A stretch of 48,160 nt of DNA from NCBI GenBank assembly GCA_902478605.1, contig CABSLQ010000017.1, positions 1-48,160 of the forward strand, written 5' to 3'. Origin of the DNA: an uncultured Oscillospiraceae bacterium (lineage in GTDB: Bacteria > Bacillota > Clostridia > Oscillospirales > Acutalibacteraceae). The notes under the pieces are model-generated. The model was not told the DNA's origin. It was given only the letters and a program-made list of their open reading frames with translations, and ran no database searches. Each line of letters starts with the position of its first letter. Within the stretch, counting starts at the first letter, position 1. Positions 1-8,890 of this stretch are shown piece by piece. The translations under genes were made by a program, and so were the position numbers.

Positions 1-975
1 GACGAGGAAAAGGACAAGGAGGTCTTCGCCCTGCGGCCCATGACCTGCCCCTTCCAGTATCAGGTGTTCCTCAACCGCATGCGCTCCTACCGCGACCTGC
101 CCATGCGCCTGGGCGAAACCTCCACCCTCTTCCGCAACGAGGACAGCGGCGAGATGCACGGCCTTATCCGGGTGCGGCAGTTCACCATTTCGGAAGGACA
201 CATCATCCTGCGCCCCGAGCAGCTCGAGGAAGAATTCAAGGGCTGCCTCGAGCTGGCGAAATTCATGCTGGACACGGTGGGGCTGCTCGAGGACGTGACC
301 TTCCGCTTCTCCCAGTGGGACCCGAACGACCGGGACAAATACATCGGCACCCCCGAGCAGTGGGACGAGGCGCAGGGCGCCATGGAAAAAATCCTCAACC
401 ACCTGGGCGTGCCCTACACCGTCGGGGTGGGCGAAGCCGCCTTCTACGGGCCCAAGCTGGATATCCAGATCAAGAACGTCCACGGCAAGGAGGACACCCT
501 CATCACCATCCAGGTGGATCAGATGCTCGCCGAGCTGTTCGGCATGGAATACGTGGATGAGGACGGCTCCCGCCGGCGCCCCTATATCATCCACCGCACC
601 TCGCTGGGCTGCTACGAGCGCACCCTCGCACTGCTCATCGAGAAATACGCGGGCGCCTTCCCGCTCTGGCTCGCGCCCGAGCAGGTGCGGGTGCTGCCCA
701 TCTCCGAGCGGCTGCACGACGCGGCGCAGAAGGTCACCGATCAGCTGAAGGCGGCCGGTTTGCGCGCGGAAATTGACCTGCGCAACGAAAAGATCGGCTA
801 TAAGATCCGCGAGGCGCAGATGCAGAAGGTCCCCTATATGCTGGTCATCGGCGACCGCGAGGCGGAAAACGGCACCGTGTCGGTGCGCTCCCGCGAGCAG
901 GGGGATCTGGGCGCCATGCCGGCGGACGACTTCCTCGCCCGCGCCCTGCTGGAAGTTGCGCAGAAAAAGCGCTGA
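1..975 (+). CDS. thrS: Threonyl-tRNA synthetase, C-terminal part (5' end outside the window)
   Basis: The reading frame is open from base 1, so the gene begins before the window; 324 residues are visible of a protein that is usually about 630-650. It charges tRNA-Thr with threonine in the cytoplasm. The class II core is evident: motif 2 (ETSTLFRNE, near fragment residue 39, followed by GEMHGLIRVRQF) and motif 3 (HRTSLGCYERTLALLIEKY, near residue 198). The anticodon-binding domain begins near residue 220 at FPLWLAPEQVRVLPIS and runs to the stop. The sequence MRPMTCP-like stretch at the start (LRPMTCPFQYQ) carries the cysteine that coordinates the active-site zinc in this family. Nothing looks damaged. 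Identity is secure; only the N-terminal TGS and editing domains cannot be judged. Confidence 0.97.
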   Translation, partial: DEEKDKEVFALRPMTCPFQYQVFLNRMRSYRDLPMRLGETSTLFRNEDSGEMHGLIRVRQFTISEGHIILRPEQLEEEFKGCLELAKFMLDTVGLLEDVTFRFSQWDPNDRDKYIGTPEQWDEAQGAMEKILNHLGVPYTVGVGEAAFYGPKLDIQIKNVHGKEDTLITIQVDQMLAELFGMEYVDEDGSRRRPYIIHRTSLGCYERTLALLIEKYAGAFPLWLAPEQVRVLPISERLHDAAQKVTDQLKAAGLRAEIDLRNEKIGYKIREAQMQKVPYMLVIGDREAENGTVSVRSREQGDLGAMPADDFLARALLEVAQKKR

Positions 976-976
976 A

Positions 977-1017
977 CCGGCCGGGGCAATCTGCACAACT
1001 TTCGGCCGGGCGGCCGG
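977..1017 (+). terminator. Possible thrS terminator
   Basis: CCGGCCG at 977-983 can pair with CGGCCGG at 1003-1009 or 1011-1017, followed by an AT-rich stretch (ATAATATTTT). The loop is long and the T-run imperfect, so this is a moderate call. Confidence 0.35.
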
Positions 1018-1040
1018 CTGATAATATTTTAACATTTCTC

Positions 1041-1069
1041 TTTCCTTTTTTCGCCGTATACGGTATACT
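1041..1069 (+). promoter_or_regulatory. Possible promoter of the aldolase gene
   Basis: A good -10 (TATACT, 1064-1069) lies 17 nt after a weak -35 (TTTCCT, 1041-1046). It is the only promoter-like sequence between thrS and the aldolase. Confidence 0.4.
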
Positions 1070-1218
1070 AAACAGGTAGACTCTACAAGCAGGATACGGC
1101 GCGCCGTATGTTCCGGCCGGTGATTTTCTCCGCATAGGCATTGGCCCTGCGGCGGAAAGCGCCTGTATGCCGCTTGTGCCATCCGAACCCGAAATAGAAA
1201 ATACAGGAGGTCATCGCT

Positions 1219-2154
1219 ATGCCCCTCGTCAACACTACCGAAATGTTCAAGAAGGCCTATGAAGGCGGCTACGCCATCGGCGCCTTCAACGTCAACAACA
1301 TGGAAATCGTCCAGGGGATCGTGGACGCCTGCAAGGAGCTGAATTCCCCCGTCATTCTGCAGGTGTCCGGCTCCGCGCGCAAATACGCCCGGCACGCCTA
1401 TCTGTACGCGCTGGTCAAGGCCGCCGTGGAGGAAACCGGCCTGCCCATCGCGCTGCATCTCGACCACGGCTCCAGCTTCGAGCTGTGCAAGGACTGCATC
1501 GACGGCGGTTTCACCTCGGTGATGATCGACGGCTCCCACCTTCCCTATGAAGAGAACGTGGCGGTGACCAAGCAGGTGGTCGAATACGCCCACGCCCGCG
1601 GCGTGACGGTGGAAGGCGAGCTCGGCCAGCTGGCCGGCGTGGAGGACGAGGTGAGCGTTGAGGCCGACAAGGCCAACTACACCGATCCCGATCAGGTGCA
1701 GGATTTCGTCACCCGCACGGGCGTCGATTCCCTCGCCATCGCCATCGGCACCAGCCACGGCGCCTTCAAGTTCAAGCCCGGCCAGAAGCCGCAGCTGCGC
1801 TTTGACATTCTGCAGGAGGTCATGGACCGTCTGCCCGGCTTCCCCATCGTGCTGCACGGCGCTTCCTCCGTCATGCCCGAGTACGTCGCGATGGTCAACC
1901 AGTACGGCGGCCAGATGGCGGACGCCATCGGCATTCCGGAGGAGATGCTACGCAAGGCGGCGTCGATGGCCGTGTGCAAGATCAACATCGACTCCGACCT
2001 GCGCCTGGCCATGACGGCGGGCATCCGCAAGCACTTCGGCGAGAACCCGACCCACTTCGATCCCCGTCAGTATCTGGGCGAGGGCCGCGACAACATCACC
2101 AAGGTGGTCAAGCACAAGATTCAGGACGTGCTCGGCAGCGCGAACCGCGCCTGA
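1219..2154 (+). CDS. fba: Class II fructose-bisphosphate aldolase
   Basis: 311 residues, a normal length for class II aldolases. It catalyses reversible cleavage of fructose 1,6-bisphosphate to dihydroxyacetone phosphate and glyceraldehyde 3-phosphate in glycolysis. Visible family signatures are GAFNVNNME near the N-terminus, the catalytic Asp82 and zinc ligand His83 in LHLDHGSS, the GTSHGAFK segment with His180, VLHGASS with His213, and NIDSDLR for phosphate binding near residue 256. The start has a clear AGGAGG site at 1205-1210. The gene stands alone, with its own terminator. Tagatose-bisphosphate aldolase is a close relative and cannot be fully excluded, but the length and motifs favour the glycolytic enzyme. 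Confidence 0.93.
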   Translation: MPLVNTTEMFKKAYEGGYAIGAFNVNNMEIVQGIVDACKELNSPVILQVSGSARKYARHAYLYALVKAAVEETGLPIALHLDHGSSFELCKDCIDGGFTSVMIDGSHLPYEENVAVTKQVVEYAHARGVTVEGELGQLAGVEDEVSVEADKANYTDPDQVQDFVTRTGVDSLAIAIGTSHGAFKFKPGQKPQLRFDILQEVMDRLPGFPIVLHGASSVMPEYVAMVNQYGGQMADAIGIPEEMLRKAASMAVCKINIDSDLRLAMTAGIRKHFGENPTHFDPRQYLGEGRDNITKVVKHKIQDVLGSANRA

Positions 2155-2168
2155 GAGTATTAGCCGCC

Positions 2169-2200
2169 AAGCGGCCGGAAAATTTCCGGCCGCTTTGTTT
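2169..2200 (+). terminator. Rho-independent terminator of fba
   Basis: The inverted repeat AAGCGGCCGG ... CCGGCCGCTT (2169-2195) is followed by TGTTT directly after the aldolase stop. Confidence 0.8.
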
Positions 2201-2289
2201 ATGGAGGCGGCCCGTGCAATGCCCCGGCGCTCGTCTTGATTCAAGCAGCGGGATGGGTACGTGCCCTTATGGCGCCGTCCGCGCTTTTA

Positions 2290-2298
2290 TGGTATACT
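2290..2298 (+). promoter_or_regulatory. Extended -10 promoter of the methyltransferase gene
   Basis: TGG-TATACT (2290-2298) has the TGn extension and no good -35 at 17 nt. Its position inside the longer possible reading frame argues that translation starts downstream, at GTG 2335. Confidence 0.5.
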
Positions 2299-2334
2299 TC
2301 ATTTGAAGGCCGGACAAAGCGGGGAGGTGTTTGC

Positions 2335-3129
2335 GTGTACATAACCGATAAAGCCATAGACGGCGGAAAGGCCTTTGACTGGGGCCGGACCTCGGCGGAC
2401 TATGCCAAATTCCGGGATATTTATCCGCCGGTATTCTACGATAAGATCGTCCAGCGGGAACTGTGCATCAAGGGGCAGCGCGTTCTGGATCTCGGCACGG
2501 GCACCGGGGTGCTGCCGCGCAACCTGTACCGCTACGGTGCGAAATGGACCGGCACCGATATTTCCGAAAACCAAATTGCGCAGGCCAGGCGGCTTTCCCA
2601 AGGCCTGGATATCGACTACTGCGTGGCCGCCGCAGGGGATCTGGATTTTCCGGACAACACCTTCGACGTCATCACGGCCTGCCAGTGCTTCTGGTATTTT
2701 CACCACGAGCGGCTGATGCCCCGGCTTCTCCGCATGCTGAAGCCGGGCGGGCGCCTTCTGGTGCTGTATATGGCCTGGCTGCCTTTTGAAGACAAAATAG
2801 CCGGCGCCAGCGAACGGCTGGTCCTGCAGTATAATCCGGCCTGGAGCGGCGCCGGCGAGACGATGCATCCCATCGTGATCCCCGCGTGCTATAACGACGC
2901 CTTCGCGCGCACCTATCACGAGGAATACCGCCTGCAGGTGCCTTTCACCCGGGAAAGCTGGCACGGCCGCATGAAAGCCTGCCGCGGCATCGGGGCCTCT
3001 CTTGCGGAGGACGAGATCGCTTCCTGGGAATCGGCACACCGCAGGCTGCTTGCGGAAACGGCCCCCGCCGCATTTGAGGTTTTGCACTATGCGGCCATGG
3101 CGGAGCTGCAGGTCAGGGAACCGCGGTAA
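2335..3129 (+). CDS. Class I SAM-dependent methyltransferase
   Basis: 264 residues counted from the GTG at 2335, which is preceded by GGGGAGGTG with 6-nt spacing. A longer frame upstream to 2236 would run over the promoter and has no binding site. SAM-binding motif I is VLDLGTGTGVLPRNL at about residues 49-63, followed by the acidic motif GTDISENQI and by FDVITACQCFWYF (motif IV region) and LRMLKPGGRLLVLY, typical of the Methyltransf_11/UbiE superfamily. The substrate cannot be told from sequence; relatives act on small molecules or quinones. It is a single-gene unit between two terminators. The family assignment is firm and the substrate unknown. Confidence 0.85.
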   Translation: MYITDKAIDGGKAFDWGRTSADYAKFRDIYPPVFYDKIVQRELCIKGQRVLDLGTGTGVLPRNLYRYGAKWTGTDISENQIAQARRLSQGLDIDYCVAAAGDLDFPDNTFDVITACQCFWYFHHERLMPRLLRMLKPGGRLLVLYMAWLPFEDKIAGASERLVLQYNPAWSGAGETMHPIVIPACYNDAFARTYHEEYRLQVPFTRESWHGRMKACRGIGASLAEDEIASWESAHRRLLAETAPAAFEVLHYAAMAELQVREPR

Positions 3130-3184
3130 AGGCGAGCAAGGCCGCCGGCAGAGTGTCTTGGGGCCGTTTGCGCCTCTCAATAAA

Positions 3185-3214
3185 AAGAGGAGATCCCGTG
3201 TGGGATCTCCTCTT
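3185..3214. terminator. Terminator hairpin, copy 1 of a duplicated 30-bp element
   Basis: AAGAGGAGATCCC and its reverse complement form a 13-bp perfect stem with a GTGT loop, 55 bp after the methyltransferase stop. The same hairpin, with one base changed in the loop, recurs at 3413-3442. Confidence 0.7.
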
Positions 3215-3264
3215 CTCAGCTTGTCAAAGAAGTCTCGCATGCGAGACTTCTTTGACAAGCTGAG
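3215..3264. repeat. 50-bp perfect palindrome
   Basis: Both arms are 25 bp with no mismatch and no spacer, centred on GCATGC. The left arm starts CTCAGCTTGTCAAAGAAG. It abuts terminator copy 1. No flanking gene explains it. Confidence 0.9.
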
Positions 3265-3268
3265 AACG

Positions 3269-3302
3269 AAAGTGGGGAAAACCGGATGATTTTCCCCACT
3301 TT
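3269..3302. terminator. Hairpin in the convergent intergenic region
   Basis: AAAGTGGGGAAAA (3269-3281) pairs with TTTTCCCCACTTT (3290-3302). A similar GGGGAAAATC/GATTTTCCCC stem ends the unit at 42688-42723, suggesting a terminator style used by this genome. Confidence 0.5.
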
Positions 3303-3412
3303 CGGCCGCCTAATGGCGGCTTTGATCCGCTTCGCTCGACGCGGAGTGGGGAACCCTGATGGTTCCCCCTCCACACCTCCCCTTCCTTCCGATACGTTTT
3401 TGACGCTCTGAA

Positions 3413-3442
3413 AAGAGGAGATCCCGTGCGGGATCTCCTCTT
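3413..3442. terminator. Terminator of the CBS membrane protein gene, copy 2 of the duplicated hairpin
   Basis: Same 13-bp stem as 3185-3214 with loop GTGC in place of GTGT. It lies directly after the stop codon of the minus-strand gene that ends at 3445. Confidence 0.75.
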
Positions 3443-3444
3443 CT

Positions 3445-4848
3445 TTACTTCTCTTTCTCTTTTTTGCTTTTCTCTTTTTCCTTCTCTTTTTCGTCCGGCT
3501 CCTCCTCGGGCGGAGGCGGAGGCGGAACCTCCACATGCACCAGCTCGATGCGGCGATCGTCCACCTTCTGGATGGTGAATACCGCGCCCCCGTAGGCGAC
3601 CACCGGGTGTTCGTCCTCATCGGGTATGCGGCCGAGCTGATCCATCAGAAAACCGGCCACCGTGTCGTAATCCCCTTCGGGGAACTTCATATGCAGCAGC
3701 TCGCCAAGCTCCTCCATATCGAGCGAGCCGTCGATCTCAAAGGAAGTGTCGTTCAGGCGGGTGACTTCTTCCTCCTCATGGTCGAACTCGTCCTGGATAT
3801 TGCCCACGATGGACTCGAGCAGATCCTCCATCGTGACGATGCCGGCCACGCCGCCGTATTCGTCCACCACGATGGCCATCTGGATATGCTTCTCGGTCAT
3901 TTCGGAGAACAGATCGCCGCAGCGCTTGGTGCCCGGAACAAAATAGGTCTCCCGCATCAGCCGGCGCAGCGACATGTCGGCCGGGACCTCCTGGCCCACA
4001 TAGCGGAGAAGATCCTTAATGTACAGTACGCCGATGACGTGATCGATATCATCCTCATACACCGGCAGCCGGGAGTAACCGCCCTCTATGCCGACGCGCA
4101 GCGCCTCCTCGACGCCGTCCTCCGCCTCCAGGGCGGCCACGTCGGTGCGGGGGGTCATGATCTCTTCCGCCGTGATATCGTCAAATTCGAAGATGTTGTT
4201 GATCATGTCCTTCTGGCTGCCTTCGATGACGCCCTTTTCTTCGCCGACATCCACCATCATGCGGATTTCTTCTTCGGTGACCTGCTCCTCATCGGCATGG
4301 GGATCCAGGCCGAACAGGCGGACAACCAGGTTGGTGGAAACGGACAGCAGCTTGACAAACGGGCGGGTAACCACCGCCACCACGCGCAGGATACCAATGA
4401 CGCCGAAGGCCAGCGATTCCGCCTTCTGCATGGCAATGCGCTTGGGCACCAGCTCGCCGAGCACCAGCGAGAAATAGGACATCAGCAGCGTGATAAGCAC
4501 CACGCTGACCGTCTGCACCGCCGCGGCATGGGGCTGCATCGCGGGGACCAGCCCGACAAACCAGTTCGCAAGCGGTTCGGACAGCGACTGGGCCGCCGTG
4601 GCGGAGGTCAGGAAGCCGGCCAGGGTTACGCCGATTTGGATGGTCGCCAGAAAGTTGGAGGAATCCTCCGTGAGCTTCAGAACCTGTTTGGCCTTTTTGT
4701 GTCCTTCCTCGGCCATTTTGCGTATCTTGCTGTCGTTGAGGGTGATGATGGCGATTTCCGACGCGGCAAAGAACGCGTTGAAGAAAATCAGCACCACCAG
4801 CAGCAGGATCTGTACCAGTAGATTCCCCGTAGGATCAGGGTCAGGCAT
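3445..4848 (-). CDS. CNNM/CorC (HlyC) family membrane protein with CBS pair
   Basis: 467 residues from the ATG at 4848, which has AAAGGGGA upstream; a GTG 14 codons earlier lacks a binding site. Order of domains: DUF21/CNNM transmembrane domain (about residues 1-190, several hydrophobic segments such as ILLLVVLIFFNAFFAASEIA), two CBS domains (about 228-345; TPRTDV and DEYGGVAGIVTMEDLLESIVG), and the CorC/HlyC transporter-associated domain (about 365-440). Members are linked to magnesium and cobalt export or resistance; the hemolysin name is historical. The last 30 residues are a low-complexity tail of prolines followed by alternating Glu/Lys, probably disordered and cytoplasmic. The gene is alone, with its own promoter and a ~107-nt leader. 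Confidence 0.9.
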   Translation of the reverse strand: MPDPDPTGNLLVQILLLVVLIFFNAFFAASEIAIITLNDSKIRKMAEEGHKKAKQVLKLTEDSSNFLATIQIGVTLAGFLTSATAAQSLSEPLANWFVGLVPAMQPHAAAVQTVSVVLITLLMSYFSLVLGELVPKRIAMQKAESLAFGVIGILRVVAVVTRPFVKLLSVSTNLVVRLFGLDPHADEEQVTEEEIRMMVDVGEEKGVIEGSQKDMINNIFEFDDITAEEIMTPRTDVAALEAEDGVEEALRVGIEGGYSRLPVYEDDIDHVIGVLYIKDLLRYVGQEVPADMSLRRLMRETYFVPGTKRCGDLFSEMTEKHIQMAIVVDEYGGVAGIVTMEDLLESIVGNIQDEFDHEEEEVTRLNDTSFEIDGSLDMEELGELLHMKFPEGDYDTVAGFLMDQLGRIPDEDEHPVVAYGGAVFTIQKVDDRRIELVHVEVPPPPPPEEEPDEKEKEKEKSKKEKEK

Positions 4849-4961
4849 GTGAAAAAATTTCCCCTTTCGATGGGCGCGCAGAAAGCGCACCGGTTTTATG
4901 GCGTACTCTCCGCCTCCCCTTTTTCAAAAAGTCCCGGGAAAAGCGGATTTTATACTTTTCT

Positions 4962-4990
4962 ATAATACCGGCTTTTGGGAACGCTGTCAA
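4962..4990 (-). promoter_or_regulatory. Promoter of the CBS membrane protein gene
   Basis: On the minus strand TTGACA (4990-4985), a 17-nt spacer, then TATTAT (4967-4962). This is a near-consensus housekeeping promoter. Confidence 0.75.
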
Positions 4991-5004
4991 TCGGCGGCCG
5001 GCAT

Positions 5005-5033
5005 CTTTTTGCCGCCCTCCGGCGGCAAAAAAG
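5005..5033. repeat. Inverted repeat between divergent genes
   Basis: CTTTTTGCCGCC and GGCGGCAAAAAAG form a 12-bp stem around CTCC. It lies upstream of both the minus-strand CBS gene promoter and the nifJ promoter. Its role is unknown. The rest of the 4849-5259 gap holds only the two promoters. Confidence 0.5.
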
Positions 5034-5176
5034 CCTGAGAAACTGCGAGGCGAGGCTCCATCTGGGCCAGGGGCGAATTTTCCCCCGTTTTCACCGTTTT
5101 ACACCGCTTTTTGAAAATTCCTCAAATCCCCGAAAAAAATTCGACCAAAAACCGGCATATTTTCTTTGTTAAATTC

Positions 5177-5205
5177 TTTACACACTCCGCGAAACGTGGT
5201 ATCCT
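5177..5205 (+). promoter_or_regulatory. Promoter of nifJ
   Basis: TTTACA (5177-5182), 17-nt spacer, TATCCT (5200-5205). The start codon at 5260 has AAGGAGGA at 5243-5250. Confidence 0.7.
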
Positions 5206-5259
5206 ATATCTTAGTGCCAACCATCCTGTATCATTTATCCTGAAGGAGGATTTATCAAC

Positions 5260-8200
5260 ATGGCGAGAAAGTTCAAAACCATGGACGGCAACAACGCCGC
5301 GGCACATGTAGCGTATGCGTTCACCGACGTTGCCGCCATCTATCCCATTACCCCCTCTTCGGTAATGGCCGAGGTGACCGACGTCTGGTCCGCCGCCGGG
5401 CAGACCAACCTGTTCGGCCGCCCCGTGCAGGTCACCGAGATGCAGTCGGAGGCCGGCGCCGCCGGCGCTGTGCACGGTTCGCTGCAGGCCGGTGCCCTGA
5501 CCACCACCTACACCGCGTCGCAGGGTCTGCTGCTCATGATCCCCAACATGTACAAAATTGCGGGTGAGCTGCTGCCCAACGTGATCCACGTGTCGGCCCG
5601 TGCCCTTGCCTCCCATGCGCTGTCCATCTTCGGCGATCATTCGGATATTTATGCCTGCCGCCAGACCGGTTATGCCATGCTCTGCTCCTCGAGCGTGCAG
5701 GAGGTCATGGATCTCGGCGCCGTGGCGCATCTGTCCACCATCAAGGGCCGCGTTCCCTTCCTGCACTTCTTTGACGGTTTCCGCACCTCCCACGAGATCC
5801 AGAAGATCCAGGTGTGGGATCAGGAAGATCTGCGCGAGCTCGTCGACTTTGACGCGGTGGAAGCCTTCCGCGCCCGCGCCCTCAACCCCGAGCATCCCGT
5901 GCAGCGCGGCACCGCCCAGAACCCCGACATCTTCTTCCAGTCCCGTGAGGCGTGCAACACCTATTACGACGCGATCCCCGGCGTGGTGGAAGAGTATATG
6001 AACGCGATCAACAAGAAGATCGGTTCCAACTACAAGCTGTTCAACTACTACGGCGCGCGGGATGCCAAGCACGTCATCATCGCGATGGGCTCGGTCAACG
6101 ACACCATCGAGGAGACGGTGGATCACCTGAACGCCGCGGGCGAGAAGGTCGGCCTCATCAAAGTCCGTCTGTACCGTCCCTTCTCGGTCAAGCACCTGCT
6201 GGCCGCCATCCCCTCCTCGGTCGAGGCGATCACCGTGCTCGACCGCACCAAGGAGCCCGGCTCCATCGGCGAGCCGCTCTACCTCGACGTGTGCGCCGCC
6301 CTCAAGGGCTCCAAGTACGAGACGGTGCCGGTGTACACCGGCCGCTACGGCCTGGGTTCCAAGGATACCACCCCGGGCCAGATCGTCGCCGTGTACCGCA
6401 ACATGCAGGCCGCGCGCGGCAAGAAACGCTTCACCATCGGCATCGAGGACGACGTGACCAAGCTGTCCCTCAAGGTCAAGGAGGACCTCGACACCACCCC
6501 GAAGGGCACCCGCTCCTGCAAATTCTGGGGCCTGGGTTCCGACGGCACGGTCGGCGCGAACAAGAACTCCATCAAGATCATCGGCGACCACACCGACATG
6601 TATGCGCAGGGCTATTTCGCCTACGACTCCAAAAAGTCGGGCGGTGTGACCATCTCCCACCTGCGCTTCGGCAAAAAGCCGATCAAGTCCACCTATTTCG
6701 TCAACAAGGCGGACTTCGTGGCCTGCCACAACCCCTCCTATGTCGATAAATACGACATGGTCAGCGACGTCAAGCCGGGCGGCATCTTCCTGCTCAACTG
6801 CTCGTGGGACGGCGCCGAGCTGGACGCCCACCTGCCGGCGGCCATGAAGCGCTACATCGCCAAGAACGACATCAAATTCTACACCATTGACGCGACCCAT
6901 CTGGCCAAGGGCCTGGGCCTCGGCAACCGCACCAACACCATCCTGCAGGCCGCCTTCTTCAAGCTCGCGAAGGTGATCCCGGTGGATGACGCGGTCAAGT
7001 TCATGAAGGACGCGGCGACCAAGTCCTATTCCAAGAAGGGCGATGCCATCGTCAAGATGAACCACGACGCCATCGAAACCGGCGTCAAGGAGGTCAAGAA
7101 GGTCAAGGTGCCCAAGGAGTGGGCCAAGGCCGTCGACACCGAGAAGGCCGCCGCCGCGATGACCGGCCGTCCGGAAATCAAGGATTATATCGACAACGTG
7201 CTCACCCCGGTCAATGCGCAGCAGGGCGACAAGCTGCCCGTCTCCACCTTTGTCAAGGACGCGGACGGCACGGTGCCGCTGGGCTCCGCCGCCTATGAGA
7301 AACGCGGCATCGCGGTGGACGTTCCCTGCTGGCTGCCCGAAAACTGCATCCAGTGCAACTTCTGCTCTTATGTCTGCCCGCACGCGGTTATCCGTCCCTT
7401 CATTCTGAACGAGGAAGAGGTCGCCGCCGCCCCCGAGGGCATGAAGATGAAACCCGCCACCGGCCTGCCGGGCTATCAATTCGCGATGACCGTGTCGGTG
7501 CTCGACTGCACGGGCTGCGGCTCCTGCGCGAACGTGTGCCCCGGCATGAAGGGCAACAAGGCCCTCGTCATGAAGCCGCTGGAGACCCAGACGGCCGAGG
7601 AAGAAAAGTTCCTGTACGCCTTCAATCTCCCGGCCAAGCCGGAAGTGAACGAGAAGTTCAAGACTTCCACCGTCAAGGGCAGCCAGTTCCTGCAGCCGCT
7701 GCTCGAGTTCTCGGGCGCGTGCGCCGGCTGCGGCGAGACGCCGTATGCCAAGCTGGCGACCCAGCTGTTCGGCGACCGCATGTATATCGCCAACGCCACC
7801 GGCTGCTCCTCCATCTGGGGCGGTTCCTCCCCCTCCACTCCCTACACGGTCAACAAAGAGGGCCACGGTCCTGCGTGGGCGAACTCCCTGTTTGAAGACA
7901 ACGCGGAATACGGCTACGGCATGTATCTGGGCGTCAAGGCTCGCCGTGCCCGTGTGGCCGACGTGATGAAGAAGTTCGCCGAGGCGGATCTGCCGGCCGA
8001 ATGGGGCCTGAAGGAAGCCGCGACCGAATGGCTCGCCGGCATGGACGACGCGGCCGCTTCCAAAGCGGCGGCGGCCAAGCTGGTGCCTGCCCTCGAAAAA
8101 GCGAACGCCGCCTGCGGCAAGTGCGGCTGCGAATTTGACGCGCTGTACAAGGAGATGCTGCTGGCGAAGGACGTCTTCGTCAAGAAATCCTTCTGGATGT

Positions 8201-8832
8201 TCGGCGGCGACGGCTGGTCCTATGACATCGGCTTCGGCGGCGTGGACCACGTGCTCGCGTCGGGCGAGGACGTGAACATTCTCGTGTTCGATACCGAGGT
8301 GTATTCCAACACGGGCGGCCAGGCGTCCAAGGCGACCCCCACCGGCTCGGTGGCGCAGTTCGCCGCGGCCGGCAAGGCGGTCAAGAAGAAGGACCTCGGC
8401 GCCATCGCGATGAGCTACGGCTATGTGTATGTGGCGCAAATCGCCATGGGCGCGGACATGAACCAGTGCCTCAAGGCGTTCCAGGAGGCGGAAGCCTATC
8501 ACGGCCCGTCCCTCATCATCGCCTACGCGCCCTGCATCAACCACGGCATCAAGGGCGGCATGGGCATCTCCCAGACGGAGGAGAAGAAAGCGGTCGAGGC
8601 CGGCTACTGGCATCTGTATCGCTTCAACCCCGATAAGGAAGAAGCCTTCACCCTCGACAGCAAGGCGCCGTCGGCTGCCTACCGCGACTTCATCATGGGC
8701 GAGGTGCGGTACAACTCGCTGGCCCGTTCCTTCCCGGAACGCGCCGAGAAGCTGTTCGCCGACGCCGAGCAGAACGCGGTGGCCCGTTACGACCACCTGC
8801 TGCGTCTCGGTCAGCTCTACAGCAAGAAATAA
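5260..8832 (+). CDS. nifJ: Pyruvate:ferredoxin (flavodoxin) oxidoreductase, single chain
   Basis: 1190 residues, the usual length of the homodimeric enzyme. It oxidises pyruvate with CoA to acetyl-CoA and CO2 and passes electrons to ferredoxin, the key step of anaerobic pyruvate metabolism. Visible features in order: N-terminal pyrimidine-binding domain (YPITPSSVMAE near residue 28), the two-[4Fe-4S] ferredoxin domain with CIQCNFCSYVCP (from Cys696) and CTGCGSCANVCP (from Cys750), CAGCGETPY (from Cys821) and later CGKCGC cysteines for the proximal cluster, and the TPP pyrophosphate-binding motif GDGWSYDIGFGG near residue 983, followed by SNTGGQASK. No damage is seen. It is monocistronic with its own promoter and a strong terminator. 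Confidence 0.97.
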   Translation: MARKFKTMDGNNAAAHVAYAFTDVAAIYPITPSSVMAEVTDVWSAAGQTNLFGRPVQVTEMQSEAGAAGAVHGSLQAGALTTTYTASQGLLLMIPNMYKIAGELLPNVIHVSARALASHALSIFGDHSDIYACRQTGYAMLCSSSVQEVMDLGAVAHLSTIKGRVPFLHFFDGFRTSHEIQKIQVWDQEDLRELVDFDAVEAFRARALNPEHPVQRGTAQNPDIFFQSREACNTYYDAIPGVVEEYMNAINKKIGSNYKLFNYYGARDAKHVIIAMGSVNDTIEETVDHLNAAGEKVGLIKVRLYRPFSVKHLLAAIPSSVEAITVLDRTKEPGSIGEPLYLDVCAALKGSKYETVPVYTGRYGLGSKDTTPGQIVAVYRNMQAARGKKRFTIGIEDDVTKLSLKVKEDLDTTPKGTRSCKFWGLGSDGTVGANKNSIKIIGDHTDMYAQGYFAYDSKKSGGVTISHLRFGKKPIKSTYFVNKADFVACHNPSYVDKYDMVSDVKPGGIFLLNCSWDGAELDAHLPAAMKRYIAKNDIKFYTIDATHLAKGLGLGNRTNTILQAAFFKLAKVIPVDDAVKFMKDAATKSYSKKGDAIVKMNHDAIETGVKEVKKVKVPKEWAKAVDTEKAAAAMTGRPEIKDYIDNVLTPVNAQQGDKLPVSTFVKDADGTVPLGSAAYEKRGIAVDVPCWLPENCIQCNFCSYVCPHAVIRPFILNEEEVAAAPEGMKMKPATGLPGYQFAMTVSVLDCTGCGSCANVCPGMKGNKALVMKPLETQTAEEEKFLYAFNLPAKPEVNEKFKTSTVKGSQFLQPLLEFSGACAGCGETPYAKLATQLFGDRMYIANATGCSSIWGGSSPSTPYTVNKEGHGPAWANSLFEDNAEYGYGMYLGVKARRARVADVMKKFAEADLPAEWGLKEAATEWLAGMDDAAASKAAAAKLVPALEKANAACGKCGCEFDALYKEMLLAKDVFVKKSFWMFGGDGWSYDIGFGGVDHVLASGEDVNILVFDTEVYSNTGGQASKATPTGSVAQFAAAGKAVKKKDLGAIAMSYGYVYVAQIAMGADMNQCLKAFQEAEAYHGPSLIIAYAPCINHGIKGGMGISQTEEKKAVEAGYWHLYRFNPDKEEAFTLDSKAPSAAYRDFIMGEVRYNSLARSFPERAEKLFADAEQNAVARYDHLLRLGQLYSKK

Positions 8833-8847
8833 GCCGGTACCGGCAAA

Positions 8848-8890
8848 AGGTCCCCGGGTGCACAGACCGTGCACCCGGGGACCTCTTTTG
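8848..8890 (+). terminator. Terminator of nifJ
   Basis: A 16-bp perfect stem (AGGTCCCCGGGTGCAC and its complement) with loop AGACC, followed by CTTTTG. Confidence 0.85.

Noticed and set aside
2236..2334. A longer N-terminus for the methyltransferase
   Set aside because: It covers the extended -10 promoter and lacks a ribosome binding site; GTG 2335 has a strong one.
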